NCBI GenBank assembly: GCA_964545205.1 | Contig: CAZJFH010000109.1 | Span: forward strand, 1-10,193 | Direction of reading: 5' to 3' | Length of the DNA stretch: 10,193 nt | Source: CAZJFH01 sp964545205 | GTDB taxonomy: Bacteria > Pseudomonadota > Alphaproteobacteria > Rhodospirillales > Magnetospirillaceae | Shown here: piece after piece, positions 1-5,800 of the stretch | How the letters are laid out: each line of letters opens with the position of its first letter | Numbering within the stretch: the first letter of the stretch is position 1 | Program-made: the position numbers and the translations under genes | The notes under the pieces: model-generated | What the model was told of the DNA's origin: nothing | The model's input: only the letters and a program-made list of their open reading frames with translations | The model's database searches: none

Positions 1-1656
1 GCCGAGGTTGATCATGTCGCCGCCGTAGCCGAACCCGCCACCCCCGCCGCCGCCGGCGATCTGCCCGGCGATGTTGGCGACCTGCCCGCCGGTGCCGCCG
101 CCCGACCCGCCGAACAGCGCCGGCGCCGATCCGACGACGCGGGTGGCGATCGGCAGCACGATCTGCGCCTTGATCGCCTCGATGGCGATGCGCCGGAACA
201 GGTCCTTGAACGACTGGACGATGTCGAACTTCCTGTCCTCGAGCACGATCGAGTCGTACAGGGTCTCCGACCAGTCGTCGGCGATGTTGTCGGCGACGCG
301 GTTGAGCTCGCGCGCCGTCTGCTCGGCCGCCCGCTGCTGCTCGCGCGCCGCGTCCTCGGCGGCGCGTTCGGCGTCCTTCTGCGCGTCGGTGGTCGCCTTG
401 ATGGCGCGCTCGAGGTCGCGGTTGTGGAGCACGAGTTCGGCGATTTGGCGGCCCTCCTTCGACTTGAGGTCGATGCCCTGTTCGCGCAGCGCGTTTTCGA
501 CGGCAATTAGGTCCTGAACGGTCTGCAGGGCCGAGGCGCCTTCACGGTGCGCTTCCTCGAGGCGCACAAGTTGCTCGTTTTCCAGCTCCAGCGTCTCGAC
601 GTAGGTCTCGATCTTCTCGCGGGCTTCGTCGCTCTCGAAACTTTCCTTGGACTTGATCGCGTCATCGATGCTCTGGCGAATCTTGTCGAACTCGGCCTTG
701 ACCTTCGCCAGCGCCTCTGCCTGCTGGTTGATGGCCGTGTAGTCCACGAAGGACTCAAACATCGGGTCGGCGCTCGGGTCCTGCGTGATCGCGTTGACCG
801 CGGCGGCCTGCGCCAGCAACAGGTCGAGCTGCGCCTGCGCCGCCGTGACCTTGGCGCTGACGTTCGCCAGTATCTCGGCGCGCTCCTCACGGAGCAGCTG
901 GGCCGACGTCTTGGTGGCGTCGTTCAGCCGCTTGGCGAAGGCCTCGGCCTGTTCGATCGCGTCTTCGTACTGCTCGATGGCATCTGCGGCGCCCTTGGCG
1001 GCGTCGTCGGTGTCCCAGAACGCCACCGCCAGCGCGCCCACCACGGCACCGGCAGCGCCAATGACGGCGCCCCACGGCCCGAAGGCGCCGAGCATCTGCG
1101 AGCCCTGCTGGGTGAAGGCGACGACCGCATTCTGGCCGCTGGCGATTTGGACAGCGAAGTCGCCGACCTGGTAACCGGTCTGTTGCAGAACGCCGCCCAG
1201 GCGCTGAGCGCTTTTCGATCCGGCGGCAATGGCTTGGCTGGAGAGGTTGTGGGCGGCGGTGACTTGTTTCATGCCCGTGACCTGCGCCGCGAAGCCCGCC
1301 TTCGTGCGCGCGAGAGCGGCGGCGTACTCGTGCTGATTGATAGCGCCGACCTTCAGGGCCCGGTTCACCTCGGCTAGCTCAGCCCGGTACTTTTGCTGGG
1401 CGGCGAACAGCGGGTTGTACTTGGCGCGCAGGCCGTCCAGCTCGCGGCCATAGGCCTCGATGTCCGCGGCACGTTTGGCGAAGTCGCCGGCGCCAGCCTT
1501 GCCGATGCCTTCGATGCCGGCCTTGGCCTGCTCGGCGGCCTTCTTAATCCGCTCGAAAGCCGCATCGCCGCGTTCGCCGATCTGCTCCAGGGCACGCCTG
1601 ACCGTGTCGGCGTCCTGCGTAGACAGCCGGATGACGTAGTCTTGAGCATTCGCCAT
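1..1656 (-). CDS. Tape measure protein (N-terminal 552 residues; continues past left edge)
   Basis: This protein sets tail length and lies inside the tail tube. The frame is open from the ATG at 1656 to the left edge with no stop. It starts MANAQDYVIRLSTQDADTVR; residues 20-130 are helical and charged. Residues 150-215 carry a block typical of lambda-type tape measures (GYQVGDFAVQIASGQNAV, VAFTQQGSQMLGAFGPWG) that runs into a hydrophobic stretch AVIGAAGAVVGALAVAFW, a candidate membrane-active segment for DNA entry. Residues 215-455 are a long Ala/Glu/Lys/Arg helical, coiled-coil-like region. Residues 474-510 (SFKDLFRRIAIEAIKAQIVL, PIATRVVG) resemble the end block of such proteins, and a Gly-rich tail follows (six or more Gly in a row near 535-541), so the end is probably near. 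The start is 3 bases after the frameshift product's stop; the ribosome site is weak (AGGGA, 11 bases away), suggesting coupling. Confidence 0.93.
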   Translation of the reverse strand, partial: MANAQDYVIRLSTQDADTVRRALEQIGERGDAAFERIKKAAEQAKAGIEGIGKAGAGDFAKRAADIEAYGRELDGLRAKYNPLFAAQQKYRAELAEVNRALKVGAINQHEYAAALARTKAGFAAQVTGMKQVTAAHNLSSQAIAAGSKSAQRLGGVLQQTGYQVGDFAVQIASGQNAVVAFTQQGSQMLGAFGPWGAVIGAAGAVVGALAVAFWDTDDAAKGAADAIEQYEDAIEQAEAFAKRLNDATKTSAQLLREERAEILANVSAKVTAAQAQLDLLLAQAAAVNAITQDPSADPMFESFVDYTAINQQAEALAKVKAEFDKIRQSIDDAIKSKESFESDEAREKIETYVETLELENEQLVRLEEAHREGASALQTVQDLIAVENALREQGIDLKSKEGRQIAELVLHNRDLERAIKATTDAQKDAERAAEDAAREQQRAAEQTARELNRVADNIADDWSETLYDSIVLEDRKFDIVQSFKDLFRRIAIEAIKAQIVLPIATRVVGSAPALFGGSGGGTGGQVANIAGQIAGGGGGGGFGYGGDMINLG

Positions 1657-1659
1657 CGT

Positions 1660-2510
1660 TCAGTCGTTCCCTGGGTGCAGTTCCGAATGAGCCGTCGAAA
1701 GGACGGCGAAGGCATCGAGCATCGTCGCCGCCTGGTCGCCGGCGCCGCCGGCTTCCGGGAGATGGCCGACGCTCATGCCGCCCGCGTACATCCGCCACAG
1801 CCTGACCGTCTCGTGATCGCCGTCGGTCAGGCTGTTGGCGGGGTTTTCGGTGTAGGTCTCGCCGTAGAGAGACCAGCCGGCGCCACCGTCTAGCGGTTGG
1901 TCGCCTTGGAACGCCCCCGGCTGCTCCGCGACAGCGAGGGCGATTCGGAGTTTTTTTCCTGAGCCTTGCTGACATGCATCAGCCCGATGGCGTGCCAGCC
2001 GATGGTGCGCAGATCATCGTCCTCGAGCTGCGCCAGCGTCTCGTCGGTGGTGACGCCGTTCTTGCGCACGAACTCGCCGTCGACGTTCTCCCAGCCCAGC
2101 AGGAACAGGCGGGCCGCGATCAGCGGCGCCACCTCCATCCAATACTGGTGGTCGCCTTCCAGCGCCGCGAACGGGCCATGGAAGGTGCGGACGTGGCGAG
2201 AGACCTCGGCGATGCGCGCCGCCAGTTCGCGATCCTCGCTGCGCTGCTCGCGCGGCATCGCCTCGAACGCGTCGATATCCTCGATCAGCGCATCCTTGTT
2301 GGCCGGATCGAGCAGCCGCACGCCTTCGCGCAGGGCCTCAAAAAAAGCGGACTCGCCGGGGAAAGTCGCGCCGGCGGCGGTGACCTGGCGTCGCCAGTTG
2401 GCGCGCTCCAGGTAGGAGGCGGTGCGAATCAGGAAGACCGGCGCGGGGTCGCGCTCGGCCAGGTGCGGCGGCGTGTAGCGCTCCACCGTCTTGGTCGAAG
2501 TCGGAAGCAT
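1660..2510 (-). CDS. Tail assembly chaperone, -1 frameshifted (GT-like) form
   Basis: A ribosome slipping back one base at A AAA AAC (1956-1950) would read residues 1-187 of the short form and then 96 residues in the -1 frame, ending at TGA 1660-1662, for 283 in all. The -1 frame has no start codon near its beginning and is plainly protein-like: LRIALAVAEQPGAF, GGAGWSLYGETYTENPANS, then LWRMYAGGMSVGHLPEAGG, DQAATMLDAFAVLSTAHSEL. The GHLPEAGG..DQ...LDAF pattern recalls the T domain or the small second chaperone ORF of many siphophages. In lambda, gpGT binds tape measure through G and tube subunits through T. The stop is 3 bases before the tape measure ATG, so the frame fills the whole interval. 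Slippage itself is inferred from sequence, not shown. Confidence 0.82.
1890..2510 (-). CDS. Tail assembly chaperone, short (G-like) form
   Basis: A 206-residue protein between tail tube and tape measure genes, the position of lambda G. Such chaperones coat the tape measure protein and recruit tube subunits, then leave the virion. The body (residues 1-185) is acidic and helical: PVFLIRTASYLERANWRRQV near the start, then SAFFEALREGVRLLDP, ALIEDIDAFEAMPREQRSE, ELAARIAEVSRHVRTFHG, YWMEVAPLIAARLFLLGWEN, TDETLAQLEDDDLRTIGWHA. The last 20 residues, after the slippery site, are Ser/Arg-rich and look like spill-over rather than a folded end. The ATG has AGGTG close by. As in lambda, most ribosomes should stop here and a few should shift to make the long form. 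The start is well supported by the spacer and the coding pattern. Confidence 0.85.
   Translation of the reverse strand: MLPTSTKTVERYTPPHLAERDPAPVFLIRTASYLERANWRRQVTAAGATFPGESAFFEALREGVRLLDPANKDALIEDIDAFEAMPREQRSEDRELAARIAEVSRHVRTFHGPFAALEGDHQYWMEVAPLIAARLFLLGWENVDGEFVRKNGVTTDETLAQLEDDDLRTIGWHAIGLMHVSKAQEKNSESPSLSRSSRGRSKATNR
1912..1942 (-). promoter_or_regulatory. Possible stimulatory stem-loop downstream of the slippery site
   Basis: On the minus strand, CGCCC (1942-1938) can pair with GGGCG (1916-1912), and inside it GCTG (1935-1932) with CAGC (1923-1920), leaving an 8-base loop. The stem starts 7 bases after the slippery heptamer, within the usual 5-9 base spacing of frameshift stimulators. 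GC-rich DNA forms such pairs easily, so this is suggestive only. Confidence 0.4.
1950..1956 (-). other. Slippery heptamer A AAA AAC for -1 frameshifting
   Basis: Within a run of seven A, the zero frame reads GAA AAA AAC (codons 185-187 of the chaperone), giving the canonical X XXY YYZ spacing. Both tRNAs can re-pair as AAA AAA after a one-base slip. A run of seven A stands out in DNA this GC-rich. It lies 61 bases before the zero-frame stop, at the point where the -1 frame becomes coding. Confidence 0.85.
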
Positions 2511-2601
2511 GGTTCACCTGTCGAGGAAGGGTGCGGCGGCCGGGCCTCGACTCCCAGCCGCCGCCATCCGCGCGGATATGCCGTCGAGGAAGCGTTCTGC
2601 C
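2511..2601 (-). other. Spacer between tail tube and chaperone genes with inverted and direct repeats
   Basis: Ninety-one bases without a credible ORF. It holds an 8-base GC-only inverted repeat (GCGGCGGC at 2533-2540, GCCGCCGC at 2557-2564, 16-base loop), a perfect 12-base palindrome ATCCGCGCGGAT at 2566-2577, and a 10-base direct repeat GTCGAGGAAG at 2520-2529 and 2583-2592. There is no U-tract, so it is not a classic terminator. AGGTG lies 4 bases before the chaperone ATG. It may lower expression of the chaperone and tape measure relative to the tube; this is inference from position. Confidence 0.4.
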
Positions 2602-3753
2602 TCAGTAGAAGCAGAGGTAGGCGCCGCCATCCTGGCCAACGCAGTCGAACGGCACCGTCACGGCCGACAGACCGTTACGGTCGGCCGGCGTCTGGTTCGT
2701 GAACAGGCCGGCCGGGACCGTCAGGCCGACGCGGTTGCCGGCCGTCGAGCCGTAGCGGGCGTGGATGATCCGCTGCGCGCCGGCCCGGAAATCGGCCATC
2801 ACGTCGCGCGTGGCGATCAGCGTCTCGAGCGGGTCCATCTGGCCCTGCATGTTGCGGCTGACGATCTCGGCCGGGTCATAGCCTTCGGTGGCGTTCGGAT
2901 TGTCGGGGTTTATCACCTGGGCGTTGGCATCGACGGACAGCGCCGCCATCGCCGAAGCGACGCGGTTGACCAGCGCCTTGCCGCCCTTCCAGATCGGCGG
3001 CCGTGTGGTGTCGTACGTCGCCGTCGGCACCGCGGCGTCGGTCTTGGCCTCGAAGATGCCGTTGAACTGGAATCGGATGCGCCCGGGGCCGCCCGACTGC
3101 AGCGCGAACCCGGTGGTGCCGCGGCAGCCGACGAACTCGTAGAGAACGCCGTCCATGTAGACGTACATCGTGCCGGCCGAGATCGAGCTCGACGCCGGCG
3201 CGTACAGGACGTTCGCGGGGATCTGATAGCTCGTCGAAGCGTCAATCGCGCCCGACATGGTATCCGTCAGGGTCGCCAGCTTGGCCGCGGTGTAGTCGGC
3301 GATGAAGGACGAGCCCTCGACGTTGCCGGTGAAGTCGATCGGCATGCCGTTGTAGGCGTCGGCCGTCGACGAGGCCGAAGTGCCGAGGGTGGCCGTGGTG
3401 GTCGAGCCGGTGGCGCCGCAGGCCTCGGCCGAGGCCGGGACGGCGGTTCCGGTCAGCGTCTCGGCCCAGCCGCAGGCCTTGAGCAGCGGCCCGAACTCCG
3501 GCGCCGTGCCGGCGGTGCCGGAGCCCTTCAGGTAGACGTCGCAGCTGATCTGCGCGGTCATGCCGCCGACGATCGCGCCGCGGCTGTCCAGCGAGCCCGT
3601 CACCTCGTTGGTGCGGACGATGTTGGGGTTGAACTGGATCTGCGGGTTTTCGACGAGCACCGCGTCGTCGGCGGCGACGGGCGAGGCATCGGTGCCAGCC
3701 GTGGTCTCCGTCTTGAACAGCACGACGGCATTGCGGGAGCGAAGCGCGGCCAT
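2602..3753 (-). CDS. Major tail protein (tail tube), with inserted domain
   Basis: A 383-residue tail tube protein (lambda gpV is 246); hexameric rings stack into the non-contractile tube. The N-terminus (MAALRSRNAVVLFKTETTAG, then NEVTGSLDSRGAIVGGMTAQI) is typical of siphophage tube subunits: a strand, a loop with paired Thr/Asn, then ISCDVYLKGSGTAG and PEFGPLLKACGWAE. Residues about 117-187 form an insert rich in Thr, Ser, Ala and Gly (TATLGTSASSTADAYNGMP, FIADYTAAKLATLT, STSYQIPANV), a small beta module seen in other phage virion proteins. The tube fold resumes with TMYVYMDGVLYEFVGCRGTTG, then GRIRFQFNGIFEAK, and ends GGAYLCFY. It follows the small Pro-rich gene by 3 bases. The position before the chaperone and tape measure genes makes the role secure; the limits of the insert are approximate. 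Confidence 0.9.
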   Translation of the reverse strand: MAALRSRNAVVLFKTETTAGTDASPVAADDAVLVENPQIQFNPNIVRTNEVTGSLDSRGAIVGGMTAQISCDVYLKGSGTAGTAPEFGPLLKACGWAETLTGTAVPASAEACGATGSTTTATLGTSASSTADAYNGMPIDFTGNVEGSSFIADYTAAKLATLTDTMSGAIDASTSYQIPANVLYAPASSSISAGTMYVYMDGVLYEFVGCRGTTGFALQSGGPGRIRFQFNGIFEAKTDAAVPTATYDTTRPPIWKGGKALVNRVASAMAALSVDANAQVINPDNPNATEGYDPAEIVSRNMQGQMDPLETLIATRDVMADFRAGAQRIIHARYGSTAGNRVGLTVPAGLFTNQTPADRNGLSAVTVPFDCVGQDGGAYLCFY

Positions 3754-3756
3754 GGA

Positions 3757-3885
3757 TTAGCCCTCCTTCTTCGGCTGATCGGCCGGCTTCTTCGCGGGCG
3801 CCGGCGGGGTGGCGGGAATTTCGGTCTTGGTCGTGACGGCAGGCCTGGGCGCCGCCACCGGGGCACGGTGCGGTTTGTTGGTCAT
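3757..3885 (-). CDS. Small Pro/Ala/Lys-rich protein of unknown function (42 aa)
   Basis: A 42-residue ORF filling the space between the tail terminator and the tail tube gene. Pro, Ala and Lys make up most of it (PATPPAPAKKPADQPKKEG at the end), with a net positive charge and no hydrophobic core, so it is probably disordered. Support for translation: ATG with GGAGAG six to ten bases upstream, a start 19 bases after the previous stop, and a TAA stop 3 bases before the tail tube ATG, leaving no other explanation for the space. The tail tube Shine-Dalgarno (AAGGAGGG) overlaps its last codons (AAG GAG GGC), so it may act partly as a leader that couples translation. I do not recognise a function. 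Confidence 0.68.
   Translation of the reverse strand: MTNKPHRAPVAAPRPAVTTKTEIPATPPAPAKKPADQPKKEG
3761..3768 (-). promoter_or_regulatory. Strong Shine-Dalgarno of the tail tube gene
   Basis: AAGGAGGG on the minus strand, seven bases before the ATG at 3753, inside the last codons of the 42-residue gene. It is among the two strongest ribosome sites in the window, which fits the high copy number of tail tube protein. Confidence 0.75.
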
Positions 3886-3904
3886 CAGTCTCTCCGGGGT
3901 GGCT

Positions 3905-4351
3905 TTAAGGCGCGACCGTGTAGGGGTCGCCGGGCACCGTCCAGTAGTCGACGGTGAAGGTGCAATTGAACGCCATGGCCGGGGCCGAACCCTCCGAGCG
4001 GTCGAGGTCGGCAACCATGGGGCCTTCGCGAACGTCGATGGCGAGCCCGCCGAGGGTGCGATCCGCCAGCACAGCAGAAACCAGCTTGCCGTGATGATCG
4101 GACAGCGCCGGGCCAAGCAAGGCGTCGGTATCCGCGGTCACAAAACCCTCGACCGAAACCTGAAGCTGGTAGGTCGTGCGGCCCGAATTGTCGTCGGAGG
4201 GCTCGTCGTGGCCGCCGTCGACCTGGACAAAAGCCGGCATCGCGGCGTGCGGGACTTCGCGGCGGCGATTGCGGTAGGTCGTGACCCCTGCAATGCCGGA
4301 AAGGACCGTATAGAAGGCAGCAAGGCATTGCTCTCGAACGGTGGTCGGCAT
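3905..4351 (-). CDS. Putative tail terminator / tail completion protein (gpU-like)
   Basis: A 148-residue protein between the joining protein and the tail tube. Lambda gpU (131 residues), in the equivalent position, caps the tail tube as a hexamer and stops its growth. The sequence fits that alpha/beta layout: N-terminal helix (VREQCLAAFYTVLSGIAGV), a first strand with YRNRRREVP, then a strand AMPAFVQVDGG, a long strand TYQLQVSVEGFVTAD, a helix region ALLGPALSDHHGKLVSAVLA, the loop RTLGGLAIDVREGP, and a final strand AMAFNCTFTVDYWT with PGDPYTVAP at the end. GGAGG lies 9 bases before the ATG. No separate gpZ-like gene is present, so this protein could also cover that role. The call rests on position and secondary-structure pattern, not a recognised catalytic or binding motif. 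Confidence 0.66.
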   Translation of the reverse strand: MPTTVREQCLAAFYTVLSGIAGVTTYRNRRREVPHAAMPAFVQVDGGHDEPSDDNSGRTTYQLQVSVEGFVTADTDALLGPALSDHHGKLVSAVLADRTLGGLAIDVREGPMVADLDRSEGSAPAMAFNCTFTVDYWTVPGDPYTVAP

Positions 4352-4352
4352 T

Positions 4353-4658
4353 TCAGTGCACCTCCAGGCGCCAAGTCAGTCCGAGCGGGTCAGGCTCGCG
4401 GACGGCGGCGACAGTGTATGTCGAGCCAGCAACGGTCAGGGTGTCGCCCTCGGCCGGCGAGGCGACCTCGGACTTGCGCACCTCGGCCAGCTTCACCGGG
4501 TTGACCATCCCTGTGGCGTAGGGGTCGAAATTCGCGTCGTTCGCGCGCCAGATCACCCGGCACGACACCGCCGAACCGCCGTCCGGCGTGTAGGTCGCCG
4601 CGGCTCCGATGTTCGGATCGGCGAACAGGGTGTTGATGGCGACGGCGAAAGCAGTCAT
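4353..4658 (-). CDS. Head-tail joining protein, gpFII-like
   Basis: A 101-residue protein in the place of lambda gpFII (117 residues), which binds the gpW-closed portal and makes the surface where the tail attaches. It starts MTAFAVAINTLFADPNIG, a pattern common in gpFII-like and related connector proteins (helix, then ADPNIGAAATYTPDGG), and continues with short strands: AVSCRVIWR, LAEVRKSEVASPAEGDTLTV, STYTVAAVREPDPLGLTWRLEV. The DPLGLTWRLEV end is the final strand of that fold. GGAG lies 6 bases before the ATG. Its TGA is one base before the next ATG, so the two genes are probably coupled. Placement and fold pattern agree; the exact family is less certain than for the capsid gene. Confidence 0.72.
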   Translation of the reverse strand: MTAFAVAINTLFADPNIGAAATYTPDGGSAVSCRVIWRANDANFDPYATGMVNPVKLAEVRKSEVASPAEGDTLTVAGSTYTVAAVREPDPLGLTWRLEVH

Positions 4659-4680
4659 CGGGAACTCCGGAGCGAGGGCG

Positions 4681-4699
4681 GAGCCGTCAGCAACGGCTC
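4681..4699 (-). repeat. Second small hairpin in the capsid/connector spacer
   Basis: A perfect 7-base inverted repeat (GAGCCGT, 5-base loop, ACGGCTC) between the large hairpin and the next start codon. It ends 22 bases before the ATG of the joining protein, just upstream of its GGAG. It may affect ribosome access or add to the element beside it. In DNA this GC-rich a 7-base stem has modest significance. Nothing else is seen in the 110-base spacer 4659-4768. Confidence 0.4.
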
Positions 4700-4716
4700 G
4701 GCGCTTGACCCGAAAC

Positions 4717-4749
4717 GCGAACGGGCGGCACTCAGGCCGCCCGTTTCGC
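4717..4749 (-). terminator. Strong hairpin after the capsid gene; possible attenuator, terminator or mRNA-stability element
   Basis: An inverted repeat with a 13-base-pair stem (arms 4736-4749 and 4717-4729, one bulged base) and a 6-base loop; the inner 10 pairs (ACGGGCGGC side) are perfect. It begins about 20 bases after the capsid stop. The minus-strand sequence after it is GTTTCGGG, so there is no real U-tract, and complete rho-independent termination is unlikely. It could partly reduce read-through into the connector genes or protect the 3' end of capsid mRNA. The structure is seen; the role is inferred. Confidence 0.55.
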
Positions 4750-4768
4750 TTAGGCTATGGCGGCTCGG

Positions 4769-5785
4769 TTACGACTTGGAACCGACCATCAGAGTCTTCG
4801 GCCGCAGGCACAGCGGCAGCGGGTTCTGCTGCGTATGCACCATGACGTACCGATTGAGGCCGCTCGGATCGTTGACGATCTTCGCGTAGCGCGGCAGGCC
4901 CACCGTGTTGACGGTCTCGATGAAGTCGGCCGGCGCGTAGTACTCGGCATACATGCCGGGAACGCCGGTCCAAAAGAACCGCACGGCATTCGTGCCGATG
5001 GCGACGGTGGAGCCGTCATCCGAGCCGCGGTAGTTCTCGAAGAAAATACCGCCGAACTCGAAGATGCCGTGGACATAGCTCTCACCGAGACGACGCTCCG
5101 CGGCAGCATAGCCGTCGTACACGCCCTTGACGTTGGCGTGCTCGATCAGCGCGTCGAAGAAGTCGTCGCCGCAGAAGGCGTGGATGCGCGCCGTGCTCGG
5201 CACCGCCATCTTGGCGTTCTTTTTCATCGCGCGGACCACGCTCGCGCACTTGGAGCGAACGTCGGTGGTCGAGGTGCCGAGGGCGAAATTGACGCTCGAT
5301 TCCTGCGAGACGCCGAACTCGGTGAACAGGTTGTAGATGGTCGAGCCGTCGGCGTCGGTGATCAGGCCCTTGAGCGCGCCGAGGCGCAGGTTCTCCAGGG
5401 TCAGATCATGCCGACCGACCATCTTCGCCATGCGCTGGTTGACGACGTTCTGGACGCCCTCCAGGGCATTCTCCGAGCCGAACGCACGAACGTTCTGCAC
5501 TTCGTCGGCGCGGATCGGGTTCTCGAGCGGGATGTGCGGCACCGCCAGTGTGCGCGCGGTGCGCTTGGTCGACTGTTCCTGCGCGGCCGGGGCGCCACGG
5601 GGCGCGGTCGCGATCAGCGACAGCGTCTCGGCTTTCTCCTCGACGGCGATCGAGGTGGTGTTGACGCCCTCGCCGGCGCCGACGAACGCGAGCTCGCCGG
5701 CACGGCCGGGCACGTAGTCCATCTTGTTGATCGCCGCCGTCAGGGAGACGGCGCCGAACGCATCGGTGTTGAAAATGTCGAGCAT
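4769..5785 (-). CDS. Major capsid protein, lambda gpE family
   Basis: A 338-residue major capsid protein, almost the length of lambda gpE (341), forming the HK97-fold icosahedral shell. Family features: MLDIFNTDAFGAVSLTAAIN at the N-terminus; VPHIPLENPIRADEVQNVRA near residues 86-105, typical of the E-loop side of gpE proteins; RIHAFCGDDFFDALIEH near 205-221; and the C-terminal GIFFENYRG, then RFFWTGVPGMYAEYYAPADF. The frame stays open upstream to an ATG at 5914, but I chose the ATG at 5785. It has AAGGAG nine bases upstream, begins with the family N-terminus and clears the decoration gene, which ends at 5799; the 43 extra residues upstream are Arg/Pro/Ser-rich shadow sequence. A strong hairpin follows the TAA stop by about 20 bases. 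Confidence 0.96.
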   Translation of the reverse strand: MLDIFNTDAFGAVSLTAAINKMDYVPGRAGELAFVGAGEGVNTTSIAVEEKAETLSLIATAPRGAPAAQEQSTKRTARTLAVPHIPLENPIRADEVQNVRAFGSENALEGVQNVVNQRMAKMVGRHDLTLENLRLGALKGLITDADGSTIYNLFTEFGVSQESSVNFALGTSTTDVRSKCASVVRAMKKNAKMAVPSTARIHAFCGDDFFDALIEHANVKGVYDGYAAAERRLGESYVHGIFEFGGIFFENYRGSDDGSTVAIGTNAVRFFWTGVPGMYAEYYAPADFIETVNTVGLPRYAKIVNDPSGLNRYVMVHTQQNPLPLCLRPKTLMVGSKS

Positions 5786-5794
5786 CGGGTAGGT

Positions 5795-5800
5795 CTCCTT
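5795..5800 (-). promoter_or_regulatory. Shine-Dalgarno that fixes the major capsid protein start
   Basis: AAGGAG on the minus strand, nine bases before the ATG at 5785, overlapping the TAA stop of the decoration gene. It supports the short start of the capsid gene over the upstream in-frame ATG at 5914. Confidence 0.8.

Noticed and set aside
547..1377. Plus-strand open frame, and several minus-strand frames, within 12-1377
   Set aside because: The tape measure frame runs unbroken from 1656 to 1 with family motifs; the others are Arg/Ser/Ala-rich shadows.
1544..1975. Minus-strand 143-codon frame overlapping chaperone and tape measure
   Set aside because: The product is extremely Arg-rich with no domain; the -1 chaperone frame and the tape measure frame explain the interval.
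2491..3957. A 488-codon open frame on the plus strand opposite the tail tube gene
   Set aside because: Low-complexity Arg/Gly/Ala product with no domain, opposite a recognisable tail tube gene with a strong ribosome site; a GC-rich shadow frame.
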